A DNA stretch of 64,000 nt from the NCBI RefSeq assembly GCF_038023995.1, contig NZ_CP150660.1, positions 3,718,501-3,782,500 of the forward strand, written 5' to 3'. The DNA comes from Polaribacter atrinae. Lineage in GTDB: Bacteria > Bacteroidota > Bacteroidia > Flavobacteriales > Flavobacteriaceae. The position numbers were made by a program, and so were the translations under genes. A model generated the notes under the pieces. The model saw only the letters and a list, made by a program, of their open reading frames with translations, made no database searches and had not been told where the DNA came from. Positions 10,459-20,075 of the stretch are shown here, piece by piece (positions within the stretch are counted from its first letter, which is position 1; each line of letters begins with the position of its first letter).

Positions 10459-10821
10459 ACTAATTTCTACATTTACAAATTTAGGCAAGTTTGCTACTTC
10501 TACAGTTTCTCTTGCAGGTGCAGTTTCTTCGTTAAAATAGGTTCCGTAAATAGCATTTATTTCTCCAAAATTATTCATGTCAGAAATAAAAATAGAGGTT
10601 TTAATGACGTTTTCGAAAGTCATATCTGCAGCAGCTAAAACTTCCTTTAGGTTTTCCATAACCTGAGTTGTTTCTTCTTTTATTGAAGATAAGATCAATT
10701 CTCCTGTTTCTGGGTTGATAGCAATTTGACCAGAAGTATATAGCGTATTTCCGCTTAATACAGCCTGATTGTAAGGCCCTATTGGAGCCGGTGCTTTTGT
10801 AGTTGTTATTATTTTTTTCAT
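10441..10821 (-). CDS. ridA: RidA family reactive-intermediate deaminase
   Basis: 126 residues, full length for the YjgF/YER057c/UK114 family. RidA hydrolyses reactive enamine or imine intermediates made by PLP enzymes such as threonine dehydratase. The N terminus IGPYNQAV and the TSGQIAINP segment are family hallmarks; ETVEVANLPK near the C terminus holds the substrate-binding Arg region (TAPARETVEV). Starts with ATG at 10821. It is monocistronic, with a -7-like box about 40 bp upstream. Confidence 0.95.
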   Translation of the reverse strand: MKKIITTTKAPAPIGPYNQAVLSGNTLYTSGQIAINPETGELILSSIKEETTQVMENLKEVLAAADMTFENVIKTSIFISDMNNFGEINAIYGTYFNEETAPARETVEVANLPKFVNVEISAIAIK

Positions 10822-10858
10822 TAAATTATGTGTTTTATTTTGTTACCATCGTAAGTAA

Positions 10859-10866
10859 CAAAGTTA
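10859..10866 (-). promoter_or_regulatory. Putative -7 box of ridA
   Basis: Minus strand reads TAACTTTG, matching TAnnTTTG, 38 bp before the ridA ATG. No clear -33 element. Confidence 0.4.
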
Positions 10867-10930
10867 ATAAGTTTTAAGGATTGTTTGCATAGTGTAATCT
10901 AAGTATTTTAGTTTTGAATACTGAATACTA

Positions 10931-13651
10931 TTAGAACAACGTTCTATCTGCAGGTTTCGTTTTATCCCATTTAAGATCTGATAAGACAGAAGATTTTACA
11001 CCAATAAAAAACGTGTAAGAAGAATTTGTTCCAAAAGGAACCCAGTTAAAATTAAATTGCCAACTGTCTAAATCTCTTGTGAAATTAAATCTAGAAAACG
11101 TAAAAGCACCTCCTTTAACATCGTAACCAGATGAGTAACCCATTTTCCATTTTGGTGATAGCTCTAAATTACCACTAAACATAATACTGTGTACTCCAAT
11201 ACTACCACCATCTAAACCATTATTCGTATAATTTGCAGAGTATGCTAAATTTATAGACCATGGTATGTCTGCTGTATATAACTTGGTTTCTTTTTTAGTA
11301 TCTGTTTCTTCTTTATTATTAGCGTTATTTCTATTATTCCTACCAGTAGGATTAATATCTGCACCAATAACATCTACATTATTGTCACCTCCGTTAGCAC
11401 TTTGTTTAGACTGGTCTTTTTTATCTTTACCAAAATCGGTACTAGATATAGAGTAATTAGCGGTTAAATTAGCGTTGGTCAATCTTAAAATATTTGCGTT
11501 GTATTCATTGATTCTTACACCATCGCTATTTACTTTATAAGGATCCATAGAACCACTTAAGTTTAGTGATAATTTGTCTTTAAATAACCTTGTACCTGCA
11601 GAAAAGCTAACAGGAGACCATCGTAAACTATCGGCTGCAATATTATAAGAACTACTAAAATTTAAGTTGTTTAACAGCGTTACTTTCTCATCTTCTTCAT
11701 CACTATCGGGATCTTTAGGGGCAACTTTTGCTTCTAAAACGTTGTTTAAAGAAATACCTATAGAATTGCTTAATCCAGAAGATGGTGCACCATAAATACC
11801 TTGGTCATAAACCGTGTAATCTAATAAATCTTTTGCATCTGCACTTTGCTGAACTTGCTTTATGTATTTATCTTTAAAGTCTGGTCTATAAGAATAAGAA
11901 ACAGACGGTCTAAAAGTATGTCTAATTGTTTTTAATCTTCCTTTCTTAAAATTAAAAGTACCATAAATATTTGTAGATAAACTAATACCAGCATTGTATT
12001 CTCTATAACTTTTAAAACCTCTAAGTGTATCTGTTACCACTACATTCTCTGTAACATCATAATCTTTTTGAATATAATCAAACTGCCAGGTTTCTTCATA
12101 ATTAGCACTTGGAGATAATGTAAAGTACTTAAATGCTTTTATGTTTGTGCTAGTTCCTGTCTTATGTTGCATTCCAGATCTTGCTGTTTCAAACATTTTT
12201 GGTGTAAAAAACTCATCATCTGTAGTGTTAATTAAATACTGCCCTTGCATCGTATAATTAAAACCCATTTTTTGAATTGGAGTTTTTTGAATTCCATTTT
12301 TTCCTGCAAACGGATATATTCTACTCATATTTACAGTTAATGACGGTAAAGTCATTGTAATAGCTTCTGTATTTGTATTTTGCTGATGACTTGCAGTAAG
12401 GTTCATATTAAACGGTGTGCCAACAAATGTTTTGCTATAGTTTATAGACGAGTTAAAGGTGTTTGTTAACGTCTGTGCTACATTGTATTGGTTTTGAGAT
12501 TCTCTAAAAAACTTACTACTTCCTAAGTTTACTGAGGCAGAGAATCTAGAGTTAGGGCTAGCTTTAGAGTCTTGACTATGAGACCATCTAATATTAAAAT
12601 TGTTCGATTTACTATAATCATCAAAACCACTAATTCCGTTAATGTTATTTTCGAAATTTAAACTAAAAGAACCATTAAAACGATATCTTTTTCTGTAGTT
12701 AGATGATATTCTAGAACCCCAACTTCCGTTAGAATATGCATCACCTAAAACTGTTAAATCCATATATTCACTAATCGCAAAATAATAACCACCATTCTGA
12801 AAACCAATACCTCTATCACTACTACCAGTATCAAAAGACGGAATTAAAAATCCAGAAACACTTGTTTCAGTTATTGGAAAATAGGCAAATGGTAAAAAGA
12901 TAGGGGTAGGGATGTCTGCTAACACTAAATTACTGGTACCAACAATAATCTTTTTTCCTGGAACTAATTTTGCTTTGTCAGTTGCAATGTAATAATCTGG
13001 GTTTTTCTTTTCTGAAGTAGTAAATTGTATATTTCTTACATAAATAGTAGAGTCATTTACACGTTTGGTTTTTTCTCCATACGTAAACATTTCTCCTTGT
13101 TTTGTTTTTAATCCGTAGATTAAAGCTCTTTTACTCTTAAAATTATAGATAATAGAGTCTTGTTCAGATTCTTGACTACCTTGTTTAAATATTGGGCGTT
13201 GCACGTATCCTGTACTGTCAATTATTCCTTTTGCAAAAAGTGTGTTTTTCTTATAATCAACAACAATAATTCCTGCTTTTAAATCAATATCTGTATAGGT
13301 TATGTTTGCTTCGTTGTAAAGTGTAACCGTTTGGTTTTTTGCGTTTTGTATAGTGTAGTCTGTGGCAACATGTACAATAATGTCTTCTATCGTTTCTTTA
13401 GGTTTTATAGAGTCTAAAGAAATGGAATCTGTTTGTTTTAAAGCCAAAGAATCTCTCTTACTTTTAAATAAAGAGTCTTTAGCAACATTAGTATTTGTTG
13501 TTTTATCTTTAGATTTTAGCTCTTGTGAAAAGCCTATTTCTATAAAAAAGATACAGCAAAATAAAAGAATGTATGATAGGTTTGTTTGCAATGCTTTAAA
13601 TGCTATTTTTGTATAAAGGTTAAAAGTATGGCTCAATATTTGGAACACCAA
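10931..13651 (-). CDS. lptD: LPS-assembly outer-membrane protein LptD (flavobacterial type)
   Basis: About 906 residues. LptD is the outer-membrane barrel that, with LptE, inserts lipopolysaccharide into the outer leaflet. A hydrophobic signal segment (YILLFCCIFFIEIGFSQ) is followed by a Ser/Lys-rich linker, an OstA-like periplasmic beta-jellyroll (about residues 90-230, with DYKKNTLFAKGI) and a long C-terminal barrel with alternating aromatic strands. VSGFLIPSF and the glycine-rich strand after it are typical of Bacteroidota LptD. No ATG lies before the signal peptide: the frame opens with TTG then GTG, so the exact start is unsure. The segment around residues 745-790 is Asn/Asp/Lys-rich, likely an extracellular loop. 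Confidence 0.85.
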   Translation of the reverse strand: MVFQILSHTFNLYTKIAFKALQTNLSYILLFCCIFFIEIGFSQELKSKDKTTNTNVAKDSLFKSKRDSLALKQTDSISLDSIKPKETIEDIIVHVATDYTIQNAKNQTVTLYNEANITYTDIDLKAGIIVVDYKKNTLFAKGIIDSTGYVQRPIFKQGSQESEQDSIIYNFKSKRALIYGLKTKQGEMFTYGEKTKRVNDSTIYVRNIQFTTSEKKNPDYYIATDKAKLVPGKKIIVGTSNLVLADIPTPIFLPFAYFPITETSVSGFLIPSFDTGSSDRGIGFQNGGYYFAISEYMDLTVLGDAYSNGSWGSRISSNYRKRYRFNGSFSLNFENNINGISGFDDYSKSNNFNIRWSHSQDSKASPNSRFSASVNLGSSKFFRESQNQYNVAQTLTNTFNSSINYSKTFVGTPFNMNLTASHQQNTNTEAITMTLPSLTVNMSRIYPFAGKNGIQKTPIQKMGFNYTMQGQYLINTTDDEFFTPKMFETARSGMQHKTGTSTNIKAFKYFTLSPSANYEETWQFDYIQKDYDVTENVVVTDTLRGFKSYREYNAGISLSTNIYGTFNFKKGRLKTIRHTFRPSVSYSYRPDFKDKYIKQVQQSADAKDLLDYTVYDQGIYGAPSSGLSNSIGISLNNVLEAKVAPKDPDSDEEDEKVTLLNNLNFSSSYNIAADSLRWSPVSFSAGTRLFKDKLSLNLSGSMDPYKVNSDGVRINEYNANILRLTNANLTANYSISSTDFGKDKKDQSKQSANGGDNNVDVIGADINPTGRNNRNNANNKEETDTKKETKLYTADIPWSINLAYSANYTNNGLDGGSIGVHSIMFSGNLELSPKWKMGYSSGYDVKGGAFTFSRFNFTRDLDSWQFNFNWVPFGTNSSYTFFIGVKSSVLSDLKWDKTKPADRTLF

Positions 13652-13662
13652 ATTTGAGAAGC

Positions 13663-13670
13663 CAAAATTA
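13663..13670 (-). promoter_or_regulatory. Putative -7 box of lptD
   Basis: Minus strand reads TAATTTTG, matching TAnnTTTG. It sits only about 12 bp before the TTG where the frame opens, so the lptD leader would be very short if that codon is used. Confidence 0.4.
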
Positions 13671-13684
13671 GTTAAATTTTATTG

Positions 13685-14776
13685 ATGCAATTTAAAGAAA
13701 ATCACAAAATTAATATCAAAGTAAAAAATATTTTATTTTTTCTCTTTGCGTTCTCATTTTTAATGAATCCATTATTAATGTTTGCGCAGAAGGAATATGT
13801 TGTTGTTATTGATGCTGGCCATGGAGGGAAAGACCCTGGAAACTTAGGCAATGGTTACAAAGAGAAAGATATAGCCTTAAAAGTTGCGTTAATTGTAGGA
13901 GATAAATTGTCTAAGACTAAAGATATAAAAGTTGTTTACACTAGAAATAATGATGTTTTTATAGATTTATGGAAAAGAGGAGAAATTGCAAATCATGCTA
14001 AAGCAGACTTGTTTTTATCTATTCATTGCGATTCTCATACCTCTAATGCCTACGGAGCAGGTACTTTTGTTTTGGGGTTAAGGGGTAATAAAAAGAACTT
14101 AGAAATCGCTAAAAGAGAAAATGCAGCTATTTTTTATGAAGAGAATTACGAAGAAAAGTATAAGGGATTTGATTCTAATTCTGCAGAATCGGTAATTGGT
14201 TTATCGCTTTTGCAAGAAGAAAATTTAGATAAGAGTTTAGCTATTGCTAGTTTAATTCAAAATAGTTTTACTTCTAAATTAAAGAGACACGATAGAAAGG
14301 TAAAGCAAGATAACTTTCAGGTTTTAAGAGAAACCATTATGCCAAGTGTTTTGGTAGAGTTAGGTTTTTTAACGAATAAAACAGAAGGAAGATACTTGAA
14401 TTCTAAAAAAGGTCAAGAACAAATGGGAACTGCTATTACAGCTGCTGTTTTAAATTATGTAGGTAATTTAAAACTAAACACTGTAAATAATAACATATCA
14501 GAAAACAAAGTGGTAGGAAGTATTGAATATAAAGTTCAAATTGCTTCTGGAAAAAATAAAATAGCAACTAAATCTTATAATTTTAAAGGTTTAGATGATG
14601 TAGAGAGAGTTGCTGTAGGAAGTTTTTATAAATATTATTTTGGAAATACTTCTAATTATAATAAAGTGAAACAATCTTTAAGGGTTGCAAAATCTAAAGG
14701 ATATACTTCTGCTTTTATTGTTGCTTTTAAGAATGGTGAAAAGATTTCCGTTCATGAAGCTGTTAAAATACAATAG
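13685..14776 (+). CDS. N-acetylmuramoyl-L-alanine amidase with C-terminal SPOR-like domain
   Basis: 363 residues from the ATG at 13685; a TTG directly before it is also in frame. A signal peptide (about residues 10-35, ending near MFAQ) precedes an Amidase_3 domain with the zinc ligands in VVIDAGHGGKDPG, the Glu in YKEKDIAL and the His in FLSIHCDSH; the catalytic Glu is in SVLVELGFLTN. It cleaves the bond between N-acetylmuramic acid and L-Ala during cell separation. The last 75 residues (from about YKVQIASGK) resemble a SPOR domain that binds denuded septal glycan. Divergent from lptD and 54 bp ahead of the MCE gene. Confidence 0.93.
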   Translation: MQFKENHKINIKVKNILFFLFAFSFLMNPLLMFAQKEYVVVIDAGHGGKDPGNLGNGYKEKDIALKVALIVGDKLSKTKDIKVVYTRNNDVFIDLWKRGEIANHAKADLFLSIHCDSHTSNAYGAGTFVLGLRGNKKNLEIAKRENAAIFYEENYEEKYKGFDSNSAESVIGLSLLQEENLDKSLAIASLIQNSFTSKLKRHDRKVKQDNFQVLRETIMPSVLVELGFLTNKTEGRYLNSKKGQEQMGTAITAAVLNYVGNLKLNTVNNNISENKVVGSIEYKVQIASGKNKIATKSYNFKGLDDVERVAVGSFYKYYFGNTSNYNKVKQSLRVAKSKGYTSAFIVAFKNGEKISVHEAVKIQ

Positions 14777-14830
14777 ATTTGATGGTCTCAACCAAAAATT
14801 ATTAGTAGTTTTGTTATTAAACTTTTATGG

Positions 14831-15799
14831 ATGTCTAAAGAATTAAAAACAGGAATTGTAGCTATTGTTATTATATTCATATTTATATGGGGATATAACT
14901 TTTTAAAAGGTCAAAACTTGTTTGATGGAAATACCCGTTATTTTAAAGTAGAATACACAAATATTGGTGGTTTAACAGAGTCTAGCTCAGTAACTATTAA
15001 TGGGTTAAAAGTAGGTAAGGTTATAGATATTGCTTTTAATAAATCAGAAGATAAAAAAGGGCAATTAGTAGTAAATTTTGCTATTGAAAAAGATTTTGAA
15101 TTCTCTAAAAAGAGTGTTGTGAAAATCTATTCTCCAAGTCCTTTAGGTGGGTCTAACCTAGCTATCATACCTAATTATGAAGGAGAAATGGCCATTTCTG
15201 GAGATTATCTAAAAGGTCAAATTGAATCAAGTTTATTTACTTCTATTGGAGAACGCTTAGATCCAATACAAGCAAAGTTAGAGACAGTAATGGTAAGAGC
15301 AGATTCATTGTTTAAAAATGTAAACAATATTTTAGATACCAACACACAAAATAGTCTAAAAAATTCGGTTTCTAGCTTAGAGGCAACTTTAAATGAAGTA
15401 AATAAAATGATGTCATCTGTAAACGGAGTGATAGATGCTACCTCTTCAGATTTAAAAGCAAGTGTAAAAAACACAAAAACAATTACAGAAAATTTCGCAA
15501 AAGTTTCAGATACGTTAGCAAATGCTGATATTGGTAGGATTGTAAAAAAAGCAGAACATACGCTTACTTCTGTTAATACAATATTAGAAGGTATCAACTC
15601 TGGTAAAGGTACTATAGGTAAATTAATTACTGATGAAGCGATGTACACAAATTTAGAAAACGCTTCTAAAGAACTAGAAGAATTGCTTAGAGAAATGAAG
15701 TTGAACCCTAAGCGATTTGTACACTTTTCATTATTTGGTAAAAAAGCAAAGCCTTATACACCTAAGAAAGACACCGAATTAGAAGAAGAAAATAACTAA
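14831..15799 (+). CDS. MCE-domain (MlaD-like) lipid-transport protein
   Basis: 322 residues: a single N-terminal membrane helix (about 8-26, IVAIVIIFIFIWGYNFLKG), one MCE domain (about 35-115, with VEYTNIGGL, INGLKVGKV and YSPSPLGGSNL), then a long helical, coiled-coil region rich in Lys/Asn/Ser and a short basic tail. MCE proteins form hexameric rings in the periplasm that carry phospholipids between membranes. The usual partners MlaE and MlaF are not in this window. The order amidase then MCE gene is common in Flavobacteriaceae; the two probably share a transcript. Confidence 0.9.
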   Translation: MSKELKTGIVAIVIIFIFIWGYNFLKGQNLFDGNTRYFKVEYTNIGGLTESSSVTINGLKVGKVIDIAFNKSEDKKGQLVVNFAIEKDFEFSKKSVVKIYSPSPLGGSNLAIIPNYEGEMAISGDYLKGQIESSLFTSIGERLDPIQAKLETVMVRADSLFKNVNNILDTNTQNSLKNSVSSLEATLNEVNKMMSSVNGVIDATSSDLKASVKNTKTITENFAKVSDTLANADIGRIVKKAEHTLTSVNTILEGINSGKGTIGKLITDEAMYTNLENASKELEELLREMKLNPKRFVHFSLFGKKAKPYTPKKDTELEEENN

Positions 15800-15822
15800 T
15801 TTCACATAAACTATTAACTAAT

Positions 15823-17139
15823 ATGCAATACCTACCCAATATAATTTTTGCTTTAGCATTAGCTTTAGGACTTAGTTTTTTTACGATGAACATTCGTAAA
15901 TTATTAAGAAATATCAAATTAGGTAAAGATGTTAATCGTACAGATAAAAAGCCTGAACGGTTAAAAAATATGTTGATGATTGCTTTGGGGCAATCAAAAA
16001 TGGTGAAAAGACCTTTTTCAGGATTTTTACATATCATTGTTTATTTAGGTTTTATAATTATTAATATTGAAGTTGTAGAAATTATTATCGATGGATTATT
16101 TGGAACTCACAGAATTTTTCAAGGGCTTTTGGGCGATGGTTTATATGGCTTTTTAATTGGTGTTTTCGAAGTATTAGCAGCCTTAGTTTTTGTTGCTGTT
16201 GTATTGTTTTGGTTGCGTAGAAATGTGTCTAACATTAAACGTTTTCTGAGTAAAGAAATGAAAGGTTGGCCTAAAAACGATGGAAATTATATTCTTTATA
16301 TTGAAATGGTTTTAATGACCTTGTTTTTGGTGATGAATGCTACGGATGTTAGTTTTCAGCAAGCAGGAATAGGAAATACAATTAGTCAGTTTATAGCACC
16401 TTTATTTGATGGTTTTTCACCAGAAGGTTTACATACAATAGAAAGAACTTGTTGGTGGATTCATATTTTAGGGATTTTAGTTTTCTTAAATTATTTATAT
16501 TACTCAAAGCATTTACATATACTATTAGCTTTTCCAAATACGTATTTTGCAAATTTAAATCCAAAAGGACAGTTTACAAATTTAGAATCTGTTACTACTG
16601 AAGTGAAATTAATGATGGATCCTGATGCAGATCCTTATGCAACGCCACCAGAAGGAGCAGAAGATGCAGTCCCAGAAAAATTTGGTGCATCTGATGTTGC
16701 AGATTTAAATTGGGTACAATTATTAAATGCTTACACCTGTACAGAATGCGGTAGATGTACATCTTCTTGTCCAGCAAATCTTACAGGAAAAGAATTATCG
16801 CCTAGAAAAATCATGATGGATACTCGTGATCGTTTAGAAGAAGTTGGTAGAAATATTGATGCTAATAAAGGTGTTTTTGTAGATGATGGTAAGCAATTAT
16901 TAAACGATTATATTTCTCCAGAAGAACTTTGGGCATGTACAAGTTGTAATGCTTGTGTAGAAGAATGTCCGGTAAATATAGATCCTCTTTCTATTATTAT
17001 GGATATGAGAAGATATTTGGTAATGGAAGAAAGTGCAGCGCCACAAGAGTTAAATATGATGATGACAAACATCGAAAACAACGGAGCTCCTTGGCAATAC
17101 AATCAACAAGATAGATTAAACTGGGCAAAAGAGGAGTAA
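15823..17139 (+). CDS. Membrane-anchored di-[4Fe-4S] protein, HdrC/NarI-like fusion
   Basis: 438 residues. The first 240 contain five or six membrane helices with several membrane His residues (for example WWIHILG, SKHLHILL), resembling a NarI-type cytochrome b anchor. Two ferredoxin-type motifs follow: CTECGRCTSSCP (about 305) and CTSCNACVEECP (about 372). This looks like an HdrC or HdrE-like electron-transfer module fused to a quinone-side membrane domain. The CCG-domain protein at 17276 is its likely partner; together they mirror HdrD-type heterodisulfide reductase or a glycolate/lactate-type oxidoreductase. The substrate is not known. Confidence 0.88.
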   Translation: MQYLPNIIFALALALGLSFFTMNIRKLLRNIKLGKDVNRTDKKPERLKNMLMIALGQSKMVKRPFSGFLHIIVYLGFIIINIEVVEIIIDGLFGTHRIFQGLLGDGLYGFLIGVFEVLAALVFVAVVLFWLRRNVSNIKRFLSKEMKGWPKNDGNYILYIEMVLMTLFLVMNATDVSFQQAGIGNTISQFIAPLFDGFSPEGLHTIERTCWWIHILGILVFLNYLYYSKHLHILLAFPNTYFANLNPKGQFTNLESVTTEVKLMMDPDADPYATPPEGAEDAVPEKFGASDVADLNWVQLLNAYTCTECGRCTSSCPANLTGKELSPRKIMMDTRDRLEEVGRNIDANKGVFVDDGKQLLNDYISPEELWACTSCNACVEECPVNIDPLSIIMDMRRYLVMEESAAPQELNMMMTNIENNGAPWQYNQQDRLNWAKEE

Positions 17140-17190
17140 AAAATGTTGGCACTTCTCAGTTTTAGAAAGAAGAAACTGTTTTTAGACCAT

Positions 17191-17238
17191 GTCAGTTCGG
17201 GTGAATTTATGAAGAACTAATAAATTTATATCGACAAC
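17191..17238. repeat. Intergenic hairpin repeat B, copy 1
   Basis: Starts GTCAGTTCGGGTGAATTT and ends AAATTTATATCGACAAC. The arms pair imperfectly (AAATTTATA...CGA against TCG...TGAATTT). It shares its ends with the copies at 34656 and near 40400 and lies in the 136-bp gap between the two Fe-S genes. Confidence 0.65.
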
Positions 17239-17275
17239 ACACGATTAATCATTTAAACGAATAAACATCAAAGTT

Positions 17276-18055
17276 ATGAACGTACCAACAATGGCAGATA
17301 TGATGGCTCAAGGTAAGCAACCAAAAGTGTTGTTTTGGGTTGGCGCAGCAGGAAGTTATGATGATAGAGCAAAAAAAATATCGAGAGCATTTGTAAAAAT
17401 ATTACATCAAGCTAAGGTAGATTTTGCTGTTTTAGGAACGGAGGAATCATCTACTGGTGATGCAGCAAAAAGAGCAGGAAATGAATTCTTGTTTCAAATG
17501 CAAGCAATGATGAATATTGAAGTATTAAATGGTTATGAAGTAAAAAAAATAGTTACTTGTGATCCGCATTCGTTTAATACTTTAAAAAATGAATATCCTT
17601 CTTTAGGAGGAAAATATGAAGTTTTTCATCATACACAATTCATCCAAAATTTAATTTCTGAAGGTCGTTTAACATTAGATGATACTACTTTAAAGGGTAA
17701 AAGAGTAACGTTTCATGATCCTTGTTATTTAGGTAGAGCTAATGATGTTTATGAGTCTCCTAGAGAATTAATAAAAAGATTAGGTGTTAATTTAACAGAA
17801 ATGAAACGCCATAAATCTACCGCATTATGTTGTGGAGCAGGAGGTGCGCAAATGTTTAAAGATGCTGAAAAAGGGGATAAGGAGATTAATGTTTTAAGAA
17901 CAGAAGATGCTTTAGAAACCAAACCAAATATTATTGCTACAGGTTGTCCGTATTGCAATACAATGATGACAGACGGAATTAAATTTAAAGAAAAAGAAGC
18001 AGAAGTTGTTGTTAAAGATATTGCAGAACTAATTGCAGAGGCTAATAATTTGTAG
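17276..18055 (+). CDS. CCG-domain Fe-S oxidoreductase subunit (HdrB/LutA-like)
   Basis: 259 residues, soluble. It has a Cys-rich CCG domain: HDPCYLGR, then ALCCGAGGAQMF, then GCPYCNTMM, the pattern that in HdrB binds a noncubane [4Fe-4S] cluster. The first CCG repeat (VTCDPHSFNTL, FHHTQF) is degenerate. It follows the membrane Fe-S gene after 136 bp that contain a repeat, and very likely forms a complex with it. Its own start (ATG) is clear. Function in the cell is inferred from family only: electrons from a cytosolic substrate to menaquinone. Confidence 0.9.
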   Translation: MNVPTMADMMAQGKQPKVLFWVGAAGSYDDRAKKISRAFVKILHQAKVDFAVLGTEESSTGDAAKRAGNEFLFQMQAMMNIEVLNGYEVKKIVTCDPHSFNTLKNEYPSLGGKYEVFHHTQFIQNLISEGRLTLDDTTLKGKRVTFHDPCYLGRANDVYESPRELIKRLGVNLTEMKRHKSTALCCGAGGAQMFKDAEKGDKEINVLRTEDALETKPNIIATGCPYCNTMMTDGIKFKEKEAEVVVKDIAELIAEANNL

Positions 18056-18079
18056 GAAAAAAACATTAAATTAATTTAA

Positions 18080-18583
18080 ATGTTTGAAAACGAGTTTGTT
18101 TCTAATTTACCAAATATTACAGAAATCACCTTTAAACCAATCAATAAGAACTATTTAAAAGTTATTTTATTAAATAGTTTATTACTTTTTGGAGCTATTT
18201 TAATGGGGATTTTTATAGCGAATCATTATAATTTTCTAGACGCAATTAGTCCTTATGTTTATCTTGTCTACATTGCTTTTATAATAGTTCTGATAATTAC
18301 AATACTTTTACTTTACTTTGGATTTAAAAAAAGAAAATATGCTGTTCGAGAAAAAGACATTTCTTATAAAAGCGGTTTATTCTTCCAAAAAATTACAACA
18401 GTACCGTTTTCTAGAGTTCAGCATATAGAAGTAGATGAAAGCCCTCTCTCTAGGTTTTTTAAATTAGCTTCTTTAAGTGTTTTTACTGCCGGAGATAGTA
18501 GTGATGATTTAGATATAAAAGGAATTACCAAAAAGGAAGCTATAGAAATAAAAGAATTTATTAGTCAAAAAATCAATGAATAA
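18080..18583 (+). CDS. Bacterial PH-domain membrane protein, YdbS-like
   Basis: 167 residues. Two membrane helices (about 28-48 and 55-80) are followed by one bPH2 (DUF304) domain with the typical ISYKSGLFFQKITTVPFSRVQHI segment, trimmed here to show the conserved Phe-Ser-Arg-Val-Gln-His core. In Bacillus the YdbS/YdbT pair protects against bacteriocins and membrane stress; the role here is unproven. Its end overlaps the next gene by 8 bp, a sign of translational coupling. Confidence 0.85.
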   Translation: MFENEFVSNLPNITEITFKPINKNYLKVILLNSLLLFGAILMGIFIANHYNFLDAISPYVYLVYIAFIIVLIITILLLYFGFKKRKYAVREKDISYKSGLFFQKITTVPFSRVQHIEVDESPLSRFFKLASLSVFTAGDSSDDLDIKGITKKEAIEIKEFISQKINE

Positions 18584-20075
18584 CACGTTTGATTTTAGTC
18601 AATTTTCTAAACAATCTAAAAAAGGAATTCTTATAATTTATTTTAAGTTACTGTATAAATTATTAAAAGCTTTTTGGGTCTTACTTTTTCTGTTTTTTCA
18701 GAAATTTTCTAAGTTTAATCAAACTACACTGTTTTATATCTATTTGGGACTTGGATTTTTGTTATTATTTTTTCTGATTAGGGCTTTTTTAATTTATCAA
18801 AATTTTCAGTTTAAGGTAGATAAGAATCACTTTATTTTAAAACAAGGAATCTTAAAAAAAACAAATACTTCCATTTCTTTTGATAGAATTCAGAACATCA
18901 ATTTTAAGCAAAATATTATTCAACAGCTTATCAATGTATATGAAGTTAATATAGAAACTGCAGGGTCTAACAAAACAGAAATCTCTATAAAGGCATTGTC
19001 TTTTCAAAAAGCCAAAGCGCTTAAAAGTCAACTTTCATTCCATAACTCAACCATAATCAAAGAAGAAATTGTTGCAGAAAAACCATTTCTAAAAATAAAT
19101 TTATTAGAGTTATTAAAGGTTAGTTTCACAGAAAACCATCTACAAAGTTTGCTCATTTTTATGGCCTTATTAGTAGGGCTTTTTCAGCAACTAGAACAAT
19201 TATTTAGTGGTATTGGAAAAGATCATTTATTAAATGAATATATAGAAAAAAGTAGTAGTTCTTTTCATCAAAGTATTTTTGTGTTCATTGTGCTAATTAT
19301 CTTATTGATTTTTATAGCAATTTTAAGTTCTTTTGTAAGAATATTCTTATTTCATTTTAATTTAACTGTTTTTATAAAAGATCAAAACTTTGAAATCTAT
19401 CAAGGATTGCTTACAAAAAAATCTATTATATTAAAGAAGGATAAAATTCAGAGTATTACTGTTTCTACAAATCCAATAAAAAAGATTTTAGGTATTTCCT
19501 TTATCACTTTTAAACAAGCTGTTAGTGGTAAAGTAAATAAAAAAAGAAAAGACAAGTTAATACGAATTGTTGGCTGTAAAAAAGCTCAGGTAAACAGAAT
19601 TAAGGAATTACTTTTCAACTTTTCTGAAGTAGATCAATTAGAAAGAAAGCAGGTACATGTTTATTTAAAAAGAAGAATGTATTTTCTGTCTTTTTTACTT
19701 TTACTGATAACAAATGTAGTTTTTTATCTTACTTTTTTAGACAAACTAGTTTTCTTAACTAACATTTTATTGGTTCCATTATTTATTCTTATTGTCAATT
19801 TAATCTTCAATAAAAGATTTTATAAAATAAGTGATGATGTTTTGTTGGTTGGTTCAGGAAGTTTTGACACTCATTTAACATATTTACCCTTTTTTAAGGT
19901 GCAAAATATTAAAATGATGCAAACTTTTTTTCAAGAAAGAAATAAGGTTGTAGATTTGGTTTTTCAAACCGCTTCTGGAGAAATTAAACTTCCTTGTATA
20001 GAAAAAAGCGAGGCGATAAAAATTTACAATTATACTTTATTTAAAGTAGAAAGTAGTACGAATTTATGGATGTAA
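18576..20075 (+). CDS. Bacterial PH-domain membrane protein, YdbT-like
   Basis: 499 residues. Three bPH2 units (cores near FDRIQNINF, LKKDKIQSITV and LPFFKVQNIKM) are separated by membrane-helix pairs, the standard YdbT layout. It overlaps the YdbS-like gene by 8 bp and menA by 10 bp, so the three genes are one operon. Family members sit at the cytoplasmic membrane; substrate and partners are unknown. The residues around the third PH unit are very hydrophobic but in frame, with no sign of decay. Confidence 0.85.
   Translation: MNNTFDFSQFSKQSKKGILIIYFKLLYKLLKAFWVLLFLFFQKFSKFNQTTLFYIYLGLGFLLLFFLIRAFLIYQNFQFKVDKNHFILKQGILKKTNTSISFDRIQNINFKQNIIQQLINVYEVNIETAGSNKTEISIKALSFQKAKALKSQLSFHNSTIIKEEIVAEKPFLKINLLELLKVSFTENHLQSLLIFMALLVGLFQQLEQLFSGIGKDHLLNEYIEKSSSSFHQSIFVFIVLIILLIFIAILSSFVRIFLFHFNLTVFIKDQNFEIYQGLLTKKSIILKKDKIQSITVSTNPIKKILGISFITFKQAVSGKVNKKRKDKLIRIVGCKKAQVNRIKELLFNFSEVDQLERKQVHVYLKRRMYFLSFLLLLITNVVFYLTFLDKLVFLTNILLVPLFILIVNLIFNKRFYKISDDVLLVGSGSFDTHLTYLPFFKVQNIKMMQTFFQERNKVVDLVFQTASGEIKLPCIEKSEAIKIYNYTLFKVESSTNLWM

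Noticed and set aside
15217..15648. 143-codon minus-strand open frame inside the MCE gene
   Set aside because: Antisense to a well-supported gene, no family match, no promoter; a shadow frame.
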